Assembly: GCA_014377485.1 (NCBI GenBank)
Contig: JACMPM010000082.1
Location: forward strand, 18,701-82,700
DNA from: Bacteriovorax sp.
GTDB taxonomy: Bacteria > Bdellovibrionota > Bacteriovoracia > Bacteriovoracales > Bacteriovoracaceae
Length of the DNA: 64,000 nt
Direction: 5' to 3'
Of this stretch, positions 44,446 through 53,914 are shown in pieces; position 1 is the first letter of the stretch; each line of letters begins with the position of its first letter. The position numbers and the translations under genes are program-made. Below the pieces are notes generated by a model, which did not search any database, was not told the DNA's origin, and worked only from the letters and a program-made list of their open reading frames with translations.

Positions 44446-45854
44446 TTTTTTACTGCTATAAAATAGTCTTCGTACTTAATACTAAAAGGAAGCTTCGCCC
44501 CGACATAGTGGTGAATCATAATTTTTTGATCCAAATCTACAATCGTTGCTTCATTCTCTTCAAGGATAACACTCAAATTCCTGTTCTCAAACTGAACTCT
44601 AAGGATATTTTTCTTGAGTATTTCACTTGGGCTTAGATTGAGCGCTTCAACCATGCTGCCTTCGCCTTTTAAAAACTCAATCAATCTCTTGAATTCAAGA
44701 GCCCGGATACTGGATTCAGCGAATTTTGAGTTCGTTGGCAGCACTTTAAAAAGCTCTTTATCGACGATCTTTACATCTTCAGACTGGCCTTTATAAAAAG
44801 TGATCTTCAGGTTGAATTCTTTTTCTTTCGGTATGACTCTCTTTAGCCAGAAGTCCTGGACATTGACGAAAAAATACTGGGCGTCTTCAGGCTTCAACTG
44901 ATAAATCACCTGATCAAGACTGGTCTTCAGAAAGTATCCAATTTCTTCACCGTACTTTTTATAAACTTCCATTGTATAAGTGCGGTTGTCTCTGTCATGC
45001 ACTTCAAACTGCGACAAAGCTTCATCGAGAAGTTCAGGTTTCGCCGGATAATAGAGACCCTTCCCTTCCAATTTGGTTAAAAAACGCAAGAAAGAAATCC
45101 AGTTTTCCTCAAAGTAATCTACACCCTTTGGTGGCGCCGGATTGGTCGTGGAATTTTCAAAATTCACCGTGTACTTTCTGTTTCTGAAAGTTGAGATGCT
45201 GATATTTTTGAAATTGATTTTATCCAGAATATAATTGAAGTCTTTGAACACTCGGGTGTCGTAGAAGTATTTATTCGTCAGAAGAAAAATCATTTCCAGA
45301 CGCTTATATTTTGCATCCGATTTTTTATACTCCTCATCCGTTGCATAAGCTTCAGGGTCGGGAGATTCATCGTTCACAATAACGATCTGAGATTTATTAT
45401 CTCGCGTAACCTGCATATAAAAAGACTGATCGTAATCCAGTTTTTTGCCCAATGTAAAAGTGGCTTCACCTTTTTCAAATTTAAAGGTCATTTTCATTGA
45501 GGGGTCAGGGATATAAAATGTCGGTCCAACTTTGTTCACTTCTTCCAGATTTAAAAAAGTCTTAACTTTTTGTGACGAAAGAATCTGAAAAAATTCACCT
45601 AGCCTGTCTTTGGAAAGCCTCAGTCCATTATTTTTGTCGTAAAAAAATTCGCCTTTCTTTTCAAAATCGAGCTTCACAGCTGTAATGGCCGTGATGTCAC
45701 CGAGTTTTTCCATATCAAGCAGTGCAGTTTTTTTAGCAGTAATGGCTTCATTAATAAGATTGTTTCTCTCTTCAAAAACATAGGTTCCTGCCACTGCAAC
45801 AACCAAAACGAGAAACAATGCCAGATTTTTATGCTTGATAATTTTTTCTTTCAT
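44442..45854 (-). CDS. DUF4340 domain protein
   Basis: 470 residues, one N-terminal membrane anchor (about 10-26) and a long periplasmic part with repeated beta motifs, matching DUF4340 proteins, which are commonly encoded next to GldG-like components. Typical is the D-x-x-x-I-x-x-x-x-x segment (LDMEKLGDITAITAVKLDF) and LGKKLDYDQSFYMQV. It is 11 bp from the GldG-like gene, so the operon is tight. Confidence 0.78.
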   Translation of the reverse strand: MKEKIIKHKNLALFLVLVVAVAGTYVFEERNNLINEAITAKKTALLDMEKLGDITAITAVKLDFEKKGEFFYDKNNGLRLSKDRLGEFFQILSSQKVKTFLNLEEVNKVGPTFYIPDPSMKMTFKFEKGEATFTLGKKLDYDQSFYMQVTRDNKSQIVIVNDESPDPEAYATDEEYKKSDAKYKRLEMIFLLTNKYFYDTRVFKDFNYILDKINFKNISISTFRNRKYTVNFENSTTNPAPPKGVDYFEENWISFLRFLTKLEGKGLYYPAKPELLDEALSQFEVHDRDNRTYTMEVYKKYGEEIGYFLKTSLDQVIYQLKPEDAQYFFVNVQDFWLKRVIPKEKEFNLKITFYKGQSEDVKIVDKELFKVLPTNSKFAESSIRALEFKRLIEFLKGEGSMVEALNLSPSEILKKNILRVQFENRNLSVILEENEATIVDLDQKIMIHHYVGAKLPFSIKYEDYFIAVKK

Positions 45855-45865
45855 ACTTTTAAGCC

Positions 45866-47404
45866 TTATCTATCGCGTTTTCTTCGGTACATGAAGATCG
45901 CCAGCCCAAAAAGTGCCAGCGGAGAAAAAAGTACCGAGAAGTAAAAAATAATTCCCATCTGAGGCGCCGAAATGAAAATAGGTTCACTCTGTATGATTGG
46001 AAGATTAAATGAGATCAGGCGGTCTTCGCCGGCCAGCCATGAAAGTGAATTGATAAACAAGGCATAGTTGTTTCCAAATTTCACATAAGCATTGAGAACA
46101 AATGTCGAGTTGCCGAAAGCAACAATCTTATTTTCCGGACTGTCATATGTCACCATAAGTGGCAGCGGCCCCGGATGATCAACTTTCGGAGTGTATGTCA
46201 TGTTCTGAGCAGCGAGCTCTTTTAAACTCGTCTCTCCCCATGATTCAGGAAAAGGAGTTGAGGCCGTGACAACTGAAACGACTCCTTTAACGTCTGGAAG
46301 AATTTCATCAGGAATCGGCTCGATTGAAGAAGTCAGAGGAAAAAAAACCTGACCTTTGAAATTTTTTGTAATTTCGCTTTCCTGAAATTCCTGCACCAGT
46401 GGAATAGATCCGTTTGATCCATTCACAAAACTTTTGCGGTCGACGACTAAGTCGTTTTTAATATCGATTTTATAATTGGCCACAAGGTTTCTTAAAGCGC
46501 CCTGGTTATCACCGTTAAGATCCGGATCAATCGCCACTAAAAGATTTCCTTTTCTCTCCAGGAATCTTTTAACGACTCCAATCTCAGACGGCTGCAGCGA
46601 CGTTTTGGGACCCCATATGATCAATGTCTTTGCATCAAAAGGAATTTCCTGAGTTGTCAGTAGATTGATCGGACGAATATCAACAGCAGAGTTCTTAACA
46701 GCTTCGAAAATAAATTTTAATCCTTCATTTTCTTTTGAATTGATGTCACCTTCGTTGTGTCCTTGAACAAAATAAACAACAGGGTCACTGTTTCTTGAAA
46801 CGCGGATCAGTCCGTTTGTAATATTGAGTTCATCTCTATCTGTAACTTTTTGTCTTCTTCCCTTATATTCAATCACTAGAGTTGCAGCGTCACTTATCTG
46901 ATAGTCGCCTACCAAATCCGGACGGACATCCACATCAATTTTTTCAATCTGGATACTTGGCTTCTCTATACGGTAATAATCAAGAAGCGCCATCCATACC
47001 AGTGAATCACTTTTTCTGGCGAACATTTTAAAAGTAACAGGCCCTTTCATTTCTTTCAAAACATTTCTACTTTGTTCAGTCAATGAGTTTAATTTAATGA
47101 CCGACAGATCGATCTGCTTAGGGTGTTTATAGGCCCAGTAGTTAACAACACCAAAGATAGAAAAAAGAAGTGCAAAAAAGACCAGCGCCTCCTGCAATTT
47201 TTTAAAATGATGACTTTGATAATAAACACCGAGTGTATTCCTATTCATGAAAATTAGAATAAGTGTTAGTCCTAACGTCACAACAGTAACGGCCAAATCA
47301 AGTGTCAGTGCATCCGGAATGGAAATCCATAGGGCAATCACTACCAGATACAAAATGCTGTTAACGATAGTAAGGAGAATATTATACCATTTTTTTGTTT
47401 TCAT
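45866..47404 (-). CDS. GldG-like ABC auxiliary protein
   Basis: 512 residues. Two membrane helices near the N-terminus, a large extracytoplasmic portion with the ABC_transp_aux pattern (KEMKGPVTFKMFAR; VVYFVQGHNEGDI; TLIIWGPKTSLQPSEIGVVKRFLERKGNLLVAIDPD) and a C-terminal helix before a basic RRKRDR end. In Bacteroidetes GldG works with GldA and GldF in gliding; homologues in Bdellovibrionota are of unestablished function, possibly gliding-related. Confidence 0.82.
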   Translation of the reverse strand: MKTKKWYNILLTIVNSILYLVVIALWISIPDALTLDLAVTVVTLGLTLILIFMNRNTLGVYYQSHHFKKLQEALVFFALLFSIFGVVNYWAYKHPKQIDLSVIKLNSLTEQSRNVLKEMKGPVTFKMFARKSDSLVWMALLDYYRIEKPSIQIEKIDVDVRPDLVGDYQISDAATLVIEYKGRRQKVTDRDELNITNGLIRVSRNSDPVVYFVQGHNEGDINSKENEGLKFIFEAVKNSAVDIRPINLLTTQEIPFDAKTLIIWGPKTSLQPSEIGVVKRFLERKGNLLVAIDPDLNGDNQGALRNLVANYKIDIKNDLVVDRKSFVNGSNGSIPLVQEFQESEITKNFKGQVFFPLTSSIEPIPDEILPDVKGVVSVVTASTPFPESWGETSLKELAAQNMTYTPKVDHPGPLPLMVTYDSPENKIVAFGNSTFVLNAYVKFGNNYALFINSLSWLAGEDRLISFNLPIIQSEPIFISAPQMGIIFYFSVLFSPLALFGLAIFMYRRKRDR

Positions 47405-47414
47405 TTTTTCATCC

Positions 47415-48158
47415 CTACCATTTTCTTGACTGAAGCGACTTCAGTGTGAGTAAAAAGAAAAAGGCCAGAAATGAAATAAAATATACAAAACTGTATGATC
47501 GAATAAGTCCCTTCGTAAAACCTTCGTAGTGAAAGGGAATCGTCATATACTGAATCATCAGAGCAAAAATATAATTATTAGTCGCATTCACTGAAATTAC
47601 CAACAGCATTGACCCCAGTAAAATACAAAATGTCAGGAGACTTGCCACAATCTGGTTATCAGTGAGGCTTGAGCAGAAGAGTCCAACGGAAGTATAGGCC
47701 ATAACCGAAAGAGCAATTCCCAGATATGAGCTTCCCACAACTCCCCAGTCGCTGTAGCCCGAGAAAGCAAGAATCACTGGGAATAATAAAGTTAGCGACA
47801 GCATGAAAAAAACCATCAGAACATTTGAAATAAATTTTCCCAGGATGATCTGCATTTCAGTAAGCTCTGATCTTAAAAGTAAATCCAGAGTATGCTGTTT
47901 TTTTTCTTCAGCAAAAGATCTCATGGTAATCAACGGGCAGAGAAAAATAAAAATAAAATTGATGTTTCCGAAAATCGGAATGATTACTCCCTGGGTCATC
48001 GTTGTCGTTGTCATTTCTTTCGACTGTAGAAGATAGTTAAAAAATAACCAGCCCATCATCAGTGAAAAAAGACCTGCAAGAATGTAGATCAGCGGGGAAG
48101 AAAAAGCATCTCTCAACTCTTTTTTAGCAAGAATCGCTATTTTTTGTGTGTACATCAT
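47415..48158 (-). CDS. GldF-like ABC-2 permease
   Basis: 247 residues with six hydrophobic helices and the ABC-2 membrane pattern ELRDAFSSPLIYILAGLF at the N-terminus and CPLITMRSFAEEKKQHTLDLLLRSELT in the first cytosolic loop, characteristic of GldF/NosY-type permeases. It overlaps the ATPase gene by 4 bp and precedes the GldG-like gene by 10 bp. Confidence 0.85.
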   Translation of the reverse strand: MMYTQKIAILAKKELRDAFSSPLIYILAGLFSLMMGWLFFNYLLQSKEMTTTTMTQGVIIPIFGNINFIFIFLCPLITMRSFAEEKKQHTLDLLLRSELTEMQIILGKFISNVLMVFFMLSLTLLFPVILAFSGYSDWGVVGSSYLGIALSVMAYTSVGLFCSSLTDNQIVASLLTFCILLGSMLLVISVNATNNYIFALMIQYMTIPFHYEGFTKGLIRSYSFVYFISFLAFFFLLTLKSLQSRKW

Positions 48159-49051
48159 TCGTGAATCCGTTTGAATAAGTCTTCCAGATCGCCGCGCTCT
48201 TCATTAAACTCAAGGAGTCCAATGGAAGTATCGCTTAAAAAGCGTGCCAGTTCAGGGCGGATGTCATTTTTGCCCTGAATAGAAATTTTTAAAATGGTAT
48301 TTTTATGTTCGCTGTCTTTTTCATATGAAACAGATTCTACTGCAAAAGACGACTGCAATTTCTTTTTAAGCTCATCATTAAAAGTGACGACTCTCGCCTT
48401 TAAACTCATGTTTGTTTTTAAATTGCTAAGTATTGTATCAATCGCACCAGAGACTACAATCTTACTGCGATTAATAAGAGTGATGTCTGAACAAAGCAGC
48501 TCTACATCGTGAAGCTGGTGAGAAGAAAATAAAATAGTGTGGTCATTTTTCAGTTCAAGAATCAATGCCCTGATGTCTGCGATGGCAACCGGATCAAGAC
48601 CGACAGTCGGTTCATCGAGAATGATAATCTCGGGTGAGTGAACAATCGCCTGCGCGATGCCAACTCTTTGCTGATAACCTTTCGAAAGATTTCCTATCAG
48701 GCGATTCTGTACATCGTCCAGCCCGGTTTTTTTTATCACTTCTTCAATGTGATTTGTTGACCCGGTATGAGCGTAAATTGAGAAAACAAAATTTAGATAG
48801 TCTTTTACAGACATGTTCGGATAGACCGGAGGATGTTCTGGAAGAAAACCCACTTTGCCGTTAACTTTAAATTTTCCACTGGTCTTAGGAATGAGTCCAC
48901 TTAAAATTTTCATAGTTGTCGATTTACCAGCGCCGTTGGGTCCTAAAAATCCGTGAATGCTTCCCTTTTTCACTGAGAATGACACGTTATCTAAGGCCGT
49001 TCGCCCGGGGTAGACCTTGCATAAATTTTCTATTTCAATTGCTAATTCCAT
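48155..49051 (-). CDS. GldA-like ABC transporter ATPase
   Basis: 298 residues. Walker A GPNGAGKSTT (near 37-46), the signature LSKGYQQRVGIAQA, Walker B EIIILDEPTVGLDP, and the H-loop SSHQLHDVE. The C-terminal 80 residues form a regulatory extension common in GldA-like ATPases. First gene of a five-gene operon with permease, GldG-like, DUF4340 and YIP1-like proteins. Confidence 0.9.
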   Translation of the reverse strand: MELAIEIENLCKVYPGRTALDNVSFSVKKGSIHGFLGPNGAGKSTTMKILSGLIPKTSGKFKVNGKVGFLPEHPPVYPNMSVKDYLNFVFSIYAHTGSTNHIEEVIKKTGLDDVQNRLIGNLSKGYQQRVGIAQAIVHSPEIIILDEPTVGLDPVAIADIRALILELKNDHTILFSSHQLHDVELLCSDITLINRSKIVVSGAIDTILSNLKTNMSLKARVVTFNDELKKKLQSSFAVESVSYEKDSEHKNTILKISIQGKNDIRPELARFLSDTSIGLLEFNEERGDLEDLFKRIHE

Positions 49052-49159
49052 AGGACCACGCGGTTTAAATTAGTAAAAATCTCGAGAAAAGAAGACTAAT
49101 GCTTAAAATCGTAACAAAAATTACAGCATTTGAAAAAATTTTAGTGTAAATTTATTGCT

Positions 49160-50170
49160 ATGAATATCACCGAGCGTTTTAAATTTTTCACAAAAAAAGC
49201 AGACAACATCGTCATCTCTACACACATCATTCCTGATGCGGATGGAATCGGCAGTGAAATCGCTCTCTGCTTGGCAATGAGATCACTCGGAAAAAATGCC
49301 ATCTGCGTAAATGAAGAACCACTTCTCGACCGTTATAAATATCTCGACCCTGAAGACGTCGTTATTTCCCGTGCGGACTATATTGAATTTTATCCTGAAG
49401 CAGAAATAGACCTCTTCATTGTGACTGATACAAATTCACTTGAGCGCATCGGCGACGGAATGAAAGCGATTGCCCAGAAAGCACCAAGCCTTCTTTTCAT
49501 TGATCACCACCCATGCCCGAAAGAAGTCATGGCAGAAAACTGTATCGATACAAGCAAAGCGGCCACAGGTGAGCTGGCAGGTGAATTAATTATGTCATTA
49601 GGGGTTCCACTCAACCGTGAGATGGCCCTGCCTTTATACACAGCAATCTTAATTGATACATCAAGTTTTCGTTATCCAACAGTGACTGGAAACACTCACA
49701 GACTCATCGGAAGTTTAATGGACACCGGTGTTCGTCCGCCTCATGCCTACAACATGATCTACGGAACAAAAAAAATATCTTACATGAAGCTTCTTGGGAA
49801 AGTTTTAGCTTCAGCTCACACAACAAAAGATGAAAAGATCGCATGGCTGACTTTGACTGAAGATCTCCTGCAAAAATTTCATGTCGATTCTGAAGACACA
49901 CTTGCTTTCATTAATCATCTTCTAGTTCTGGACAATATTAAAGTCGCGATCATGTTCAGAGAAATGGGTTCAGAAATAAAAGTATCTCTTCGCTCGATCG
50001 GTACAGTTGATGTCGGTGTCATGGCCCGTGCTCTTGGCGGCGGCGGACACGATCACTCAGCAGCTGCGATCATCAAAGGTACACTTGATACAGTCATCAA
50101 GCCAACTGTAGACAAACTCCACGAAATGCTTCTTCACGCTGAAGCAAAAGAATCATTAAAGAATCATTAA
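49160..50170 (+). CDS. nrnA: DHH-family phosphoesterase (NrnA-like nanoRNase/pAp phosphatase)
   Basis: 336 residues. Motifs of the DHH-DHHA1 family: STHIIPDADGIGSE (motif I), FIVTDTNSLERIG (motif II), LFIDHHPCP (DHH), ILIDTSSFRYPTV (motif IV), and the C-terminal DHHA1 substrate motif GGGGHDHSAA. These enzymes degrade short RNA oligonucleotides and 3'-phosphoadenosine 5'-phosphate. Length and order of domains match NrnA. The C-terminus is unusual in ending inside an 11-bp tandem repeat. Confidence 0.88.
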   Translation: MNITERFKFFTKKADNIVISTHIIPDADGIGSEIALCLAMRSLGKNAICVNEEPLLDRYKYLDPEDVVISRADYIEFYPEAEIDLFIVTDTNSLERIGDGMKAIAQKAPSLLFIDHHPCPKEVMAENCIDTSKAATGELAGELIMSLGVPLNREMALPLYTAILIDTSSFRYPTVTGNTHRLIGSLMDTGVRPPHAYNMIYGTKKISYMKLLGKVLASAHTTKDEKIAWLTLTEDLLQKFHVDSEDTLAFINHLLVLDNIKVAIMFREMGSEIKVSLRSIGTVDVGVMARALGGGGHDHSAAAIIKGTLDTVIKPTVDKLHEMLLHAEAKESLKNH

Positions 50171-50189
50171 AGAATCATTAAGAGTCATT
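50150..50189. repeat. 11-bp tandem repeat at the nrnA stop codon
   Basis: GAATCATTAAA is repeated at 50150-50160 and 50161-50171 and, with one change, at 50172-50182; a degenerate unit follows. The coding end ...KNH-stop lies within it, so unit gain or loss would alter the C-terminus. The region from 50190 to 50440 shows no gene I can support. Confidence 0.65.
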
Positions 50190-50440
50190 AAGAAAAAAAA
50201 GTGTCTAAAATGTCTAAACTTAGATGAACCACTATTAGACGCTAGTGATTCAAACGAAAACTGTTCTCTAAAAAAGGGTGATGTGATTGGAGTCAGGCCA
50301 GTATGCTGGTTTAACCCAAATTAATCATTTCTGAAACTCCGGCGGATCTGACATTTTCAATCCTCCGTCATTAATCGGCGATACTTTTCGTGGAATTCAT
50401 CTTGGTGCAGCTCTAGTTGTGTCAAGATCAGGGCCTGCTT

Positions 50441-50902
50441 TTATTGATCAGCCAATATCTTTTCTAAAACGTCACGCTCTTTCGGGTTAAAATTAAACCC
50501 ACCTTTTTGAATAACTGCTTTTAATTTTTCCTGAGTATTTGAATCTTTCGGATCGTTATTGGCGATATCACTTTTTAAAACGAAATCTTTTGTATTGGGT
50601 GTTTTAACTTCTTCATCTTCAATCGGTTTTGAAGCAGCGATCACCGGAGCTGATTTGAACTCTTCATTAAGAAAACCAACACCCATTTTTTTAGAGCTGT
50701 TTTTTAAAGCAAGATTTTTAGCAACATCAGATGTTTCCACTCTGGCGGCCAGCTTCTCTCTGATCTCCGCTGGGCTCACATCTTTTTTCTGAGGCAGTTC
50801 CGCTTTCTTTCTGGCAATTGCCTGGGCCTGCCTGGACATGCCTTTGCCTTCTTTAACCGGAGTAGATTCTGCTGCCGCTGTTTCTTTTGGAAAGATTTTC
50901 AT
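50441..50902 (-). CDS. small cytosolic protein, unknown function
   Basis: 153 residues starting at MKIFPKE. This start has AGGAA upstream; the frame extends further but overlaps the divergent HAD gene. It is charged and mostly disordered-looking (Lys/Ala/Glu/Pro-rich), with only the last 25 residues showing a regular helix (LKAVIQKGGFNFNPKERDVLEKIL), somewhat like the C-terminal helix of FlgM-type anti-sigma proteins. This similarity is weak. Confidence 0.6.
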   Translation of the reverse strand: MKIFPKETAAAESTPVKEGKGMSRQAQAIARKKAELPQKKDVSPAEIREKLAARVETSDVAKNLALKNSSKKMGVGFLNEEFKSAPVIAASKPIEDEEVKTPNTKDFVLKSDIANNDPKDSNTQEKLKAVIQKGGFNFNPKERDVLEKILADQ

Positions 50903-50969
50903 AGAATATTCCTTGTGCTCTCTAGTACAATAGTAGCTTATTTCCTCACAAATTTTTACCGGGCAAAAC

Positions 50970-51650
50970 ATGACTGACCTAAAAACTCTAGTAAAGCATA
51001 AGGATGCGATTCTCTTTGATATGGATGGTACGCTAGTCAATACTGAGCCTTTGCATGCGAAAGCTGCAGTGCTGGTGCTTGCCGAAATGGGCGTCGAGGT
51101 GGATCTCATGTCGACAATTGATCAGTTTTACGGGATGACCGATTACGTAGTTTTAAAAACGGTATGTCCGCAGCTCACGGATGAAGAAATCAATAAGGCA
51201 ATTGAACAAAAAAATTTCCATCTGATAAAAATTTTTCGTGCGCTCGCTCATCATGAAAAAGACCAGTACATTACACCGGGACTTTTTCCTTTTTTAAATC
51301 ATCTAAAAAAAGAAAATAAAAAAATGGCAGTTGTTAGTGCTAGTGAAGACATTGTCGTTGTCGAAACATTAAAATGTTTTGGTATCGATCACTTCATGCA
51401 ACTGCAGATGGGTCGTAATCAGACTGCTTTAACGAAGCCTCATCCTGATCCGTACCTTGAGGCCATGAAGAGATTAAAGACAACTCACATACATACTCTT
51501 ATTTTTGAAGACTCACCTACCGGAATAAAATCTGCTGTGGCCACTAATGCTCAGGTCATCAGAGTAACGGCCTTCGCCCATTCCACAGGAAGCCAAACTA
51601 TCGAAGGTGATTTCATTGAATTAAAAAACTTTCATGCTGAATTCATCTAA
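50970..51650 (+). CDS. HAD-superfamily hydrolase (phosphoglucomutase-like subfamily)
   Basis: 226 residues. Motif I is LFDMDGTLVNTEPLH, in which the first Asp is the nucleophile, motif II is MAVVSASED, motif III is a Lys in ALTKPHPDPY, and motif IV is LIFEDSPTGIKSA. The cap insert after motif I is of the helical C1 type found in beta-phosphoglucomutase-like phosphatases. The substrate is unknown; sugar phosphates are usual. Confidence 0.87.
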   Translation: MTDLKTLVKHKDAILFDMDGTLVNTEPLHAKAAVLVLAEMGVEVDLMSTIDQFYGMTDYVVLKTVCPQLTDEEINKAIEQKNFHLIKIFRALAHHEKDQYITPGLFPFLNHLKKENKKMAVVSASEDIVVVETLKCFGIDHFMQLQMGRNQTALTKPHPDPYLEAMKRLKTTHIHTLIFEDSPTGIKSAVATNAQVIRVTAFAHSTGSQTIEGDFIELKNFHAEFI

Positions 51651-51755
51651 GTCATAGAGATTTCAAATGGCACTTAGCGCGAGCAGGAGCCTTTTTCTTT
51701 GACAAAAAAAAACATCTGTTAGACTCTCTCGTCTTCAAAACTCAGGAGATTCTTT

Positions 51756-52946
51756 ATGATGAAAATATTATTATGTTCGCTGGTGTTATTTGCATTTACT
51801 GCACACGCAGAAACAAAAATCGACTACTCTGGAGACGCTTACGTTCGCGCCTACTTCAGAAACTCTACAGGCCCTTACGGAACTCAGGCCTTCAATCAAT
51901 TTTTCAGATTTAACGTCGTTGCAAAGCCTGATCAAAATCTTGCCATTAAAGTTGGAGCTATTCTTTCAAGCAACACTTGGGAAGGCGACAACCATAGAAG
52001 CATCACTGGCGGTGGAACATCAATCGGTGGAACAAACGATGATGGTTTCGGAAACGACAACGTGACTCGTTTAGATCACGCTGTAATTGAATATACAAAA
52101 GACGGATGGATCACTTCAGTAGGTCGTCACGTTGTAACAACACCGGGAAGCTTCTTAACTTCTGATGACAGACGCGATCGTATTCAGGTTATCAAGATCC
52201 GTGACAACTATGATGCAGTAGCATTCGCTTACGATAAAAGAGCAGAAGGTGCGCTGGCAAATTCTCGTGATGATGTCGATATGTTCTCTCTGAACTACTA
52301 CGGAGCATTGACTGGATTTAAATATGCTTTTCAAACCGGATACTGGATGTCAAAAAAATTCGACCCGACAACATCTGCTTTCAATGGAATCAACCTCGAT
52401 AGAGTAAAACAAGTGTCTCCTCAAATAGAAGGAAAGCTTGGTCCGGTTAATTTGAACTTCTATTACACTCTTTTATTTGGCGGAGAGGCCCTTTATAAAA
52501 ATGATCACCATGCTGCTGCTTTAAGACTTGGACACGATTTTGAAGTTGTTAAAGTTGAAGTGCAGTCAATGGTAGTGAAAAACGGTGGTTTAATTGCCAG
52601 CGGATTTGATTCACTTTCATCAATCGTTAACAACTCTCCAGATCACAACAACTCTTCAATTAAACTTAAAACTATCGGCTTTGGTTTAGGAAACAAACAC
52701 GCTGATGAATCACTTCACATGCTAAGAATTTCAAAAGTTTTCAGTGAAGAATTCATGGCATCTATCGGTGGTGGGTGGGGAGAATTCTACAATACTGCAA
52801 CAACTCCTATCGACCAGAACTCGGTGCTGGATGCGACTGCAAAATGGAGTATCTCACCGAACCTTGGATTAATTGCAGCTTACGGACACTTTTTCGGTGA
52901 AAATAAAGACCACGCAGGAAGCTTAACTCTAAAAGCGGCCTTCTAG
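51756..52946 (+). CDS. outer-membrane porin-like beta-barrel protein
   Basis: 396 residues. The signal ends AHA-ET. The mature part is an amphipathic beta-barrel: alternating aromatic and polar residues, TKIDYSGDAYVRAYFRNS near the start, RLDHAVIEYTKDGWITSVGRHVV, and the C-terminal Phe (LTLKAAF) required for BAM-dependent insertion. No specific family signature is visible. Likely a general or substrate-selective porin. SD CAGGAG precedes the ATG pair. Confidence 0.75.
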   Translation: MMKILLCSLVLFAFTAHAETKIDYSGDAYVRAYFRNSTGPYGTQAFNQFFRFNVVAKPDQNLAIKVGAILSSNTWEGDNHRSITGGGTSIGGTNDDGFGNDNVTRLDHAVIEYTKDGWITSVGRHVVTTPGSFLTSDDRRDRIQVIKIRDNYDAVAFAYDKRAEGALANSRDDVDMFSLNYYGALTGFKYAFQTGYWMSKKFDPTTSAFNGINLDRVKQVSPQIEGKLGPVNLNFYYTLLFGGEALYKNDHHAAALRLGHDFEVVKVEVQSMVVKNGGLIASGFDSLSSIVNNSPDHNNSSIKLKTIGFGLGNKHADESLHMLRISKVFSEEFMASIGGGWGEFYNTATTPIDQNSVLDATAKWSISPNLGLIAAYGHFFGENKDHAGSLTLKAAF

Positions 52947-52993
52947 TTCAAGTCCAGCTTTTTAAGACATTATCAATCGAACGCAAAAATAGT

Positions 52994-53015
52994 GGGCACT
53001 TTCAAAAAAGTGCCC
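52994..53015 (+). terminator. hairpin after the porin gene
   Basis: GGGCACTT/AAGTGCCC with a 6-nt A-rich loop, 48 bp after the porin stop. The U tract is poor, so the assignment as terminator is moderate. Confidence 0.45.
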
Positions 53016-53186
53016 GTTCTCCAACTCCTCAAAAATTCACAATCGCTTGCCTTTCTTGAAATTAGTTGAGCATGCCAGTATTCTTGCTTTACTTTGAAAA
53101 AAACGTTTGTGAGTTTTCTACGGTACGTACGTCGTCGTTGAAAATAGTTGAAAAGAAAATCCACAACAGGCTCTAAAGGCAATCGT

Positions 53187-53837
53187 ATGATGAAGTTACT
53201 ATCGAACACAAAAGCTCTAGTTCTATCAGTCGCACTAACAGCAGGCATCCTGTCTACTTCATGTGGTGACGGAACAAGCGCACAAAACATTTCTATTCCT
53301 GGTATCAATGGAATGTCAGTTACTCTAGTTCAAGACAACGTACTAATCTCGATGGTTTTCCAAAGCCTTCATTTAGATGGTGGTCTTCGTTACAACATTC
53401 CTAAATATCCAAACTCATATTTAGAGATTTCTCCAGACCTTCAGTCTGCTGGAACTCTAATGGCGATCAACGTATCTTTAAAAGACGTTTTCAATACAAG
53501 CTTACAAACTCTTGACCCGGCAACTCTACCAGGCGGTCGTGCTCTTCCAGGAGTCGCAGGCGGACGTTTACCAGCAGTAGCTTTCTCAATTGAAAAATTC
53601 AAGAATATGTCTTTCTACCTGGGGCCAAAACTATTTGGTGTATTTATCCCAGTAGGAAACCTAGGAATCGGTTCATCGATCATTACAGCTAGATACTACA
53701 CAGGATCAAACCGTATCGGTAACATCTCTCTTGTAGGTCAAGATGCTAACGGTGAAAACGGTGGACTACTTCTAATGTTAGATATGAGTGCAAGTGTAAC
53801 TACTCAATTGAAATCTGTTGCGAAAAAATTTAACTAA
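53187..53837 (+). CDS. lipoprotein, unknown function
   Basis: 216 residues from the ATG at 53187. The signal ends in the lipobox ILSTSC. The mature part is beta-rich with repeated short hydrophobic strands (VTLVQDNVLISMVF, YLEISPDLQSAGTLMAI, AVAFSIEKFKNMSFY), possibly a lipid- or ligand-binding barrel. A weak AAGG ribosome site; an upstream in-frame ATG at 53148 gives a poor N-terminus. Followed by a strong terminator. Confidence 0.72.
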   Translation: MMKLLSNTKALVLSVALTAGILSTSCGDGTSAQNISIPGINGMSVTLVQDNVLISMVFQSLHLDGGLRYNIPKYPNSYLEISPDLQSAGTLMAINVSLKDVFNTSLQTLDPATLPGGRALPGVAGGRLPAVAFSIEKFKNMSFYLGPKLFGVFIPVGNLGIGSSIITARYYTGSNRIGNISLVGQDANGENGGLLLMLDMSASVTTQLKSVAKKFN

Positions 53838-53883
53838 ACTAAGAGTTAACTTAGTAGCTTCCTCTCCAAAAAAATCTTATAAT

Positions 53884-53914
53884 AAAAAAACCCGGAGTTC
53901 TTCCGGGTTTTTTT
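53884..53914. terminator. bidirectional intrinsic terminator
   Basis: CCCGGA/TCCGGG stem (53891-53907) flanked by seven A on the left and seven T on the right, acting for the lipoprotein gene (plus) and for the TRAP operon (minus), whose last stop codon overlaps its edge. Confidence 0.88.

Noticed and set aside
50300..50440. Frames on both strands downstream of the 50441 gene that look protein-like
   Set aside because: They lack ribosome sites and good starts and are short enough to be open by chance; no family match is visible.
53120..53145. Sequence resembling the GTAACGACGA block of the RNA element (reverse strand)
   Set aside because: Only a short stretch around a GTACGTAC palindrome matches; the other blocks are absent.
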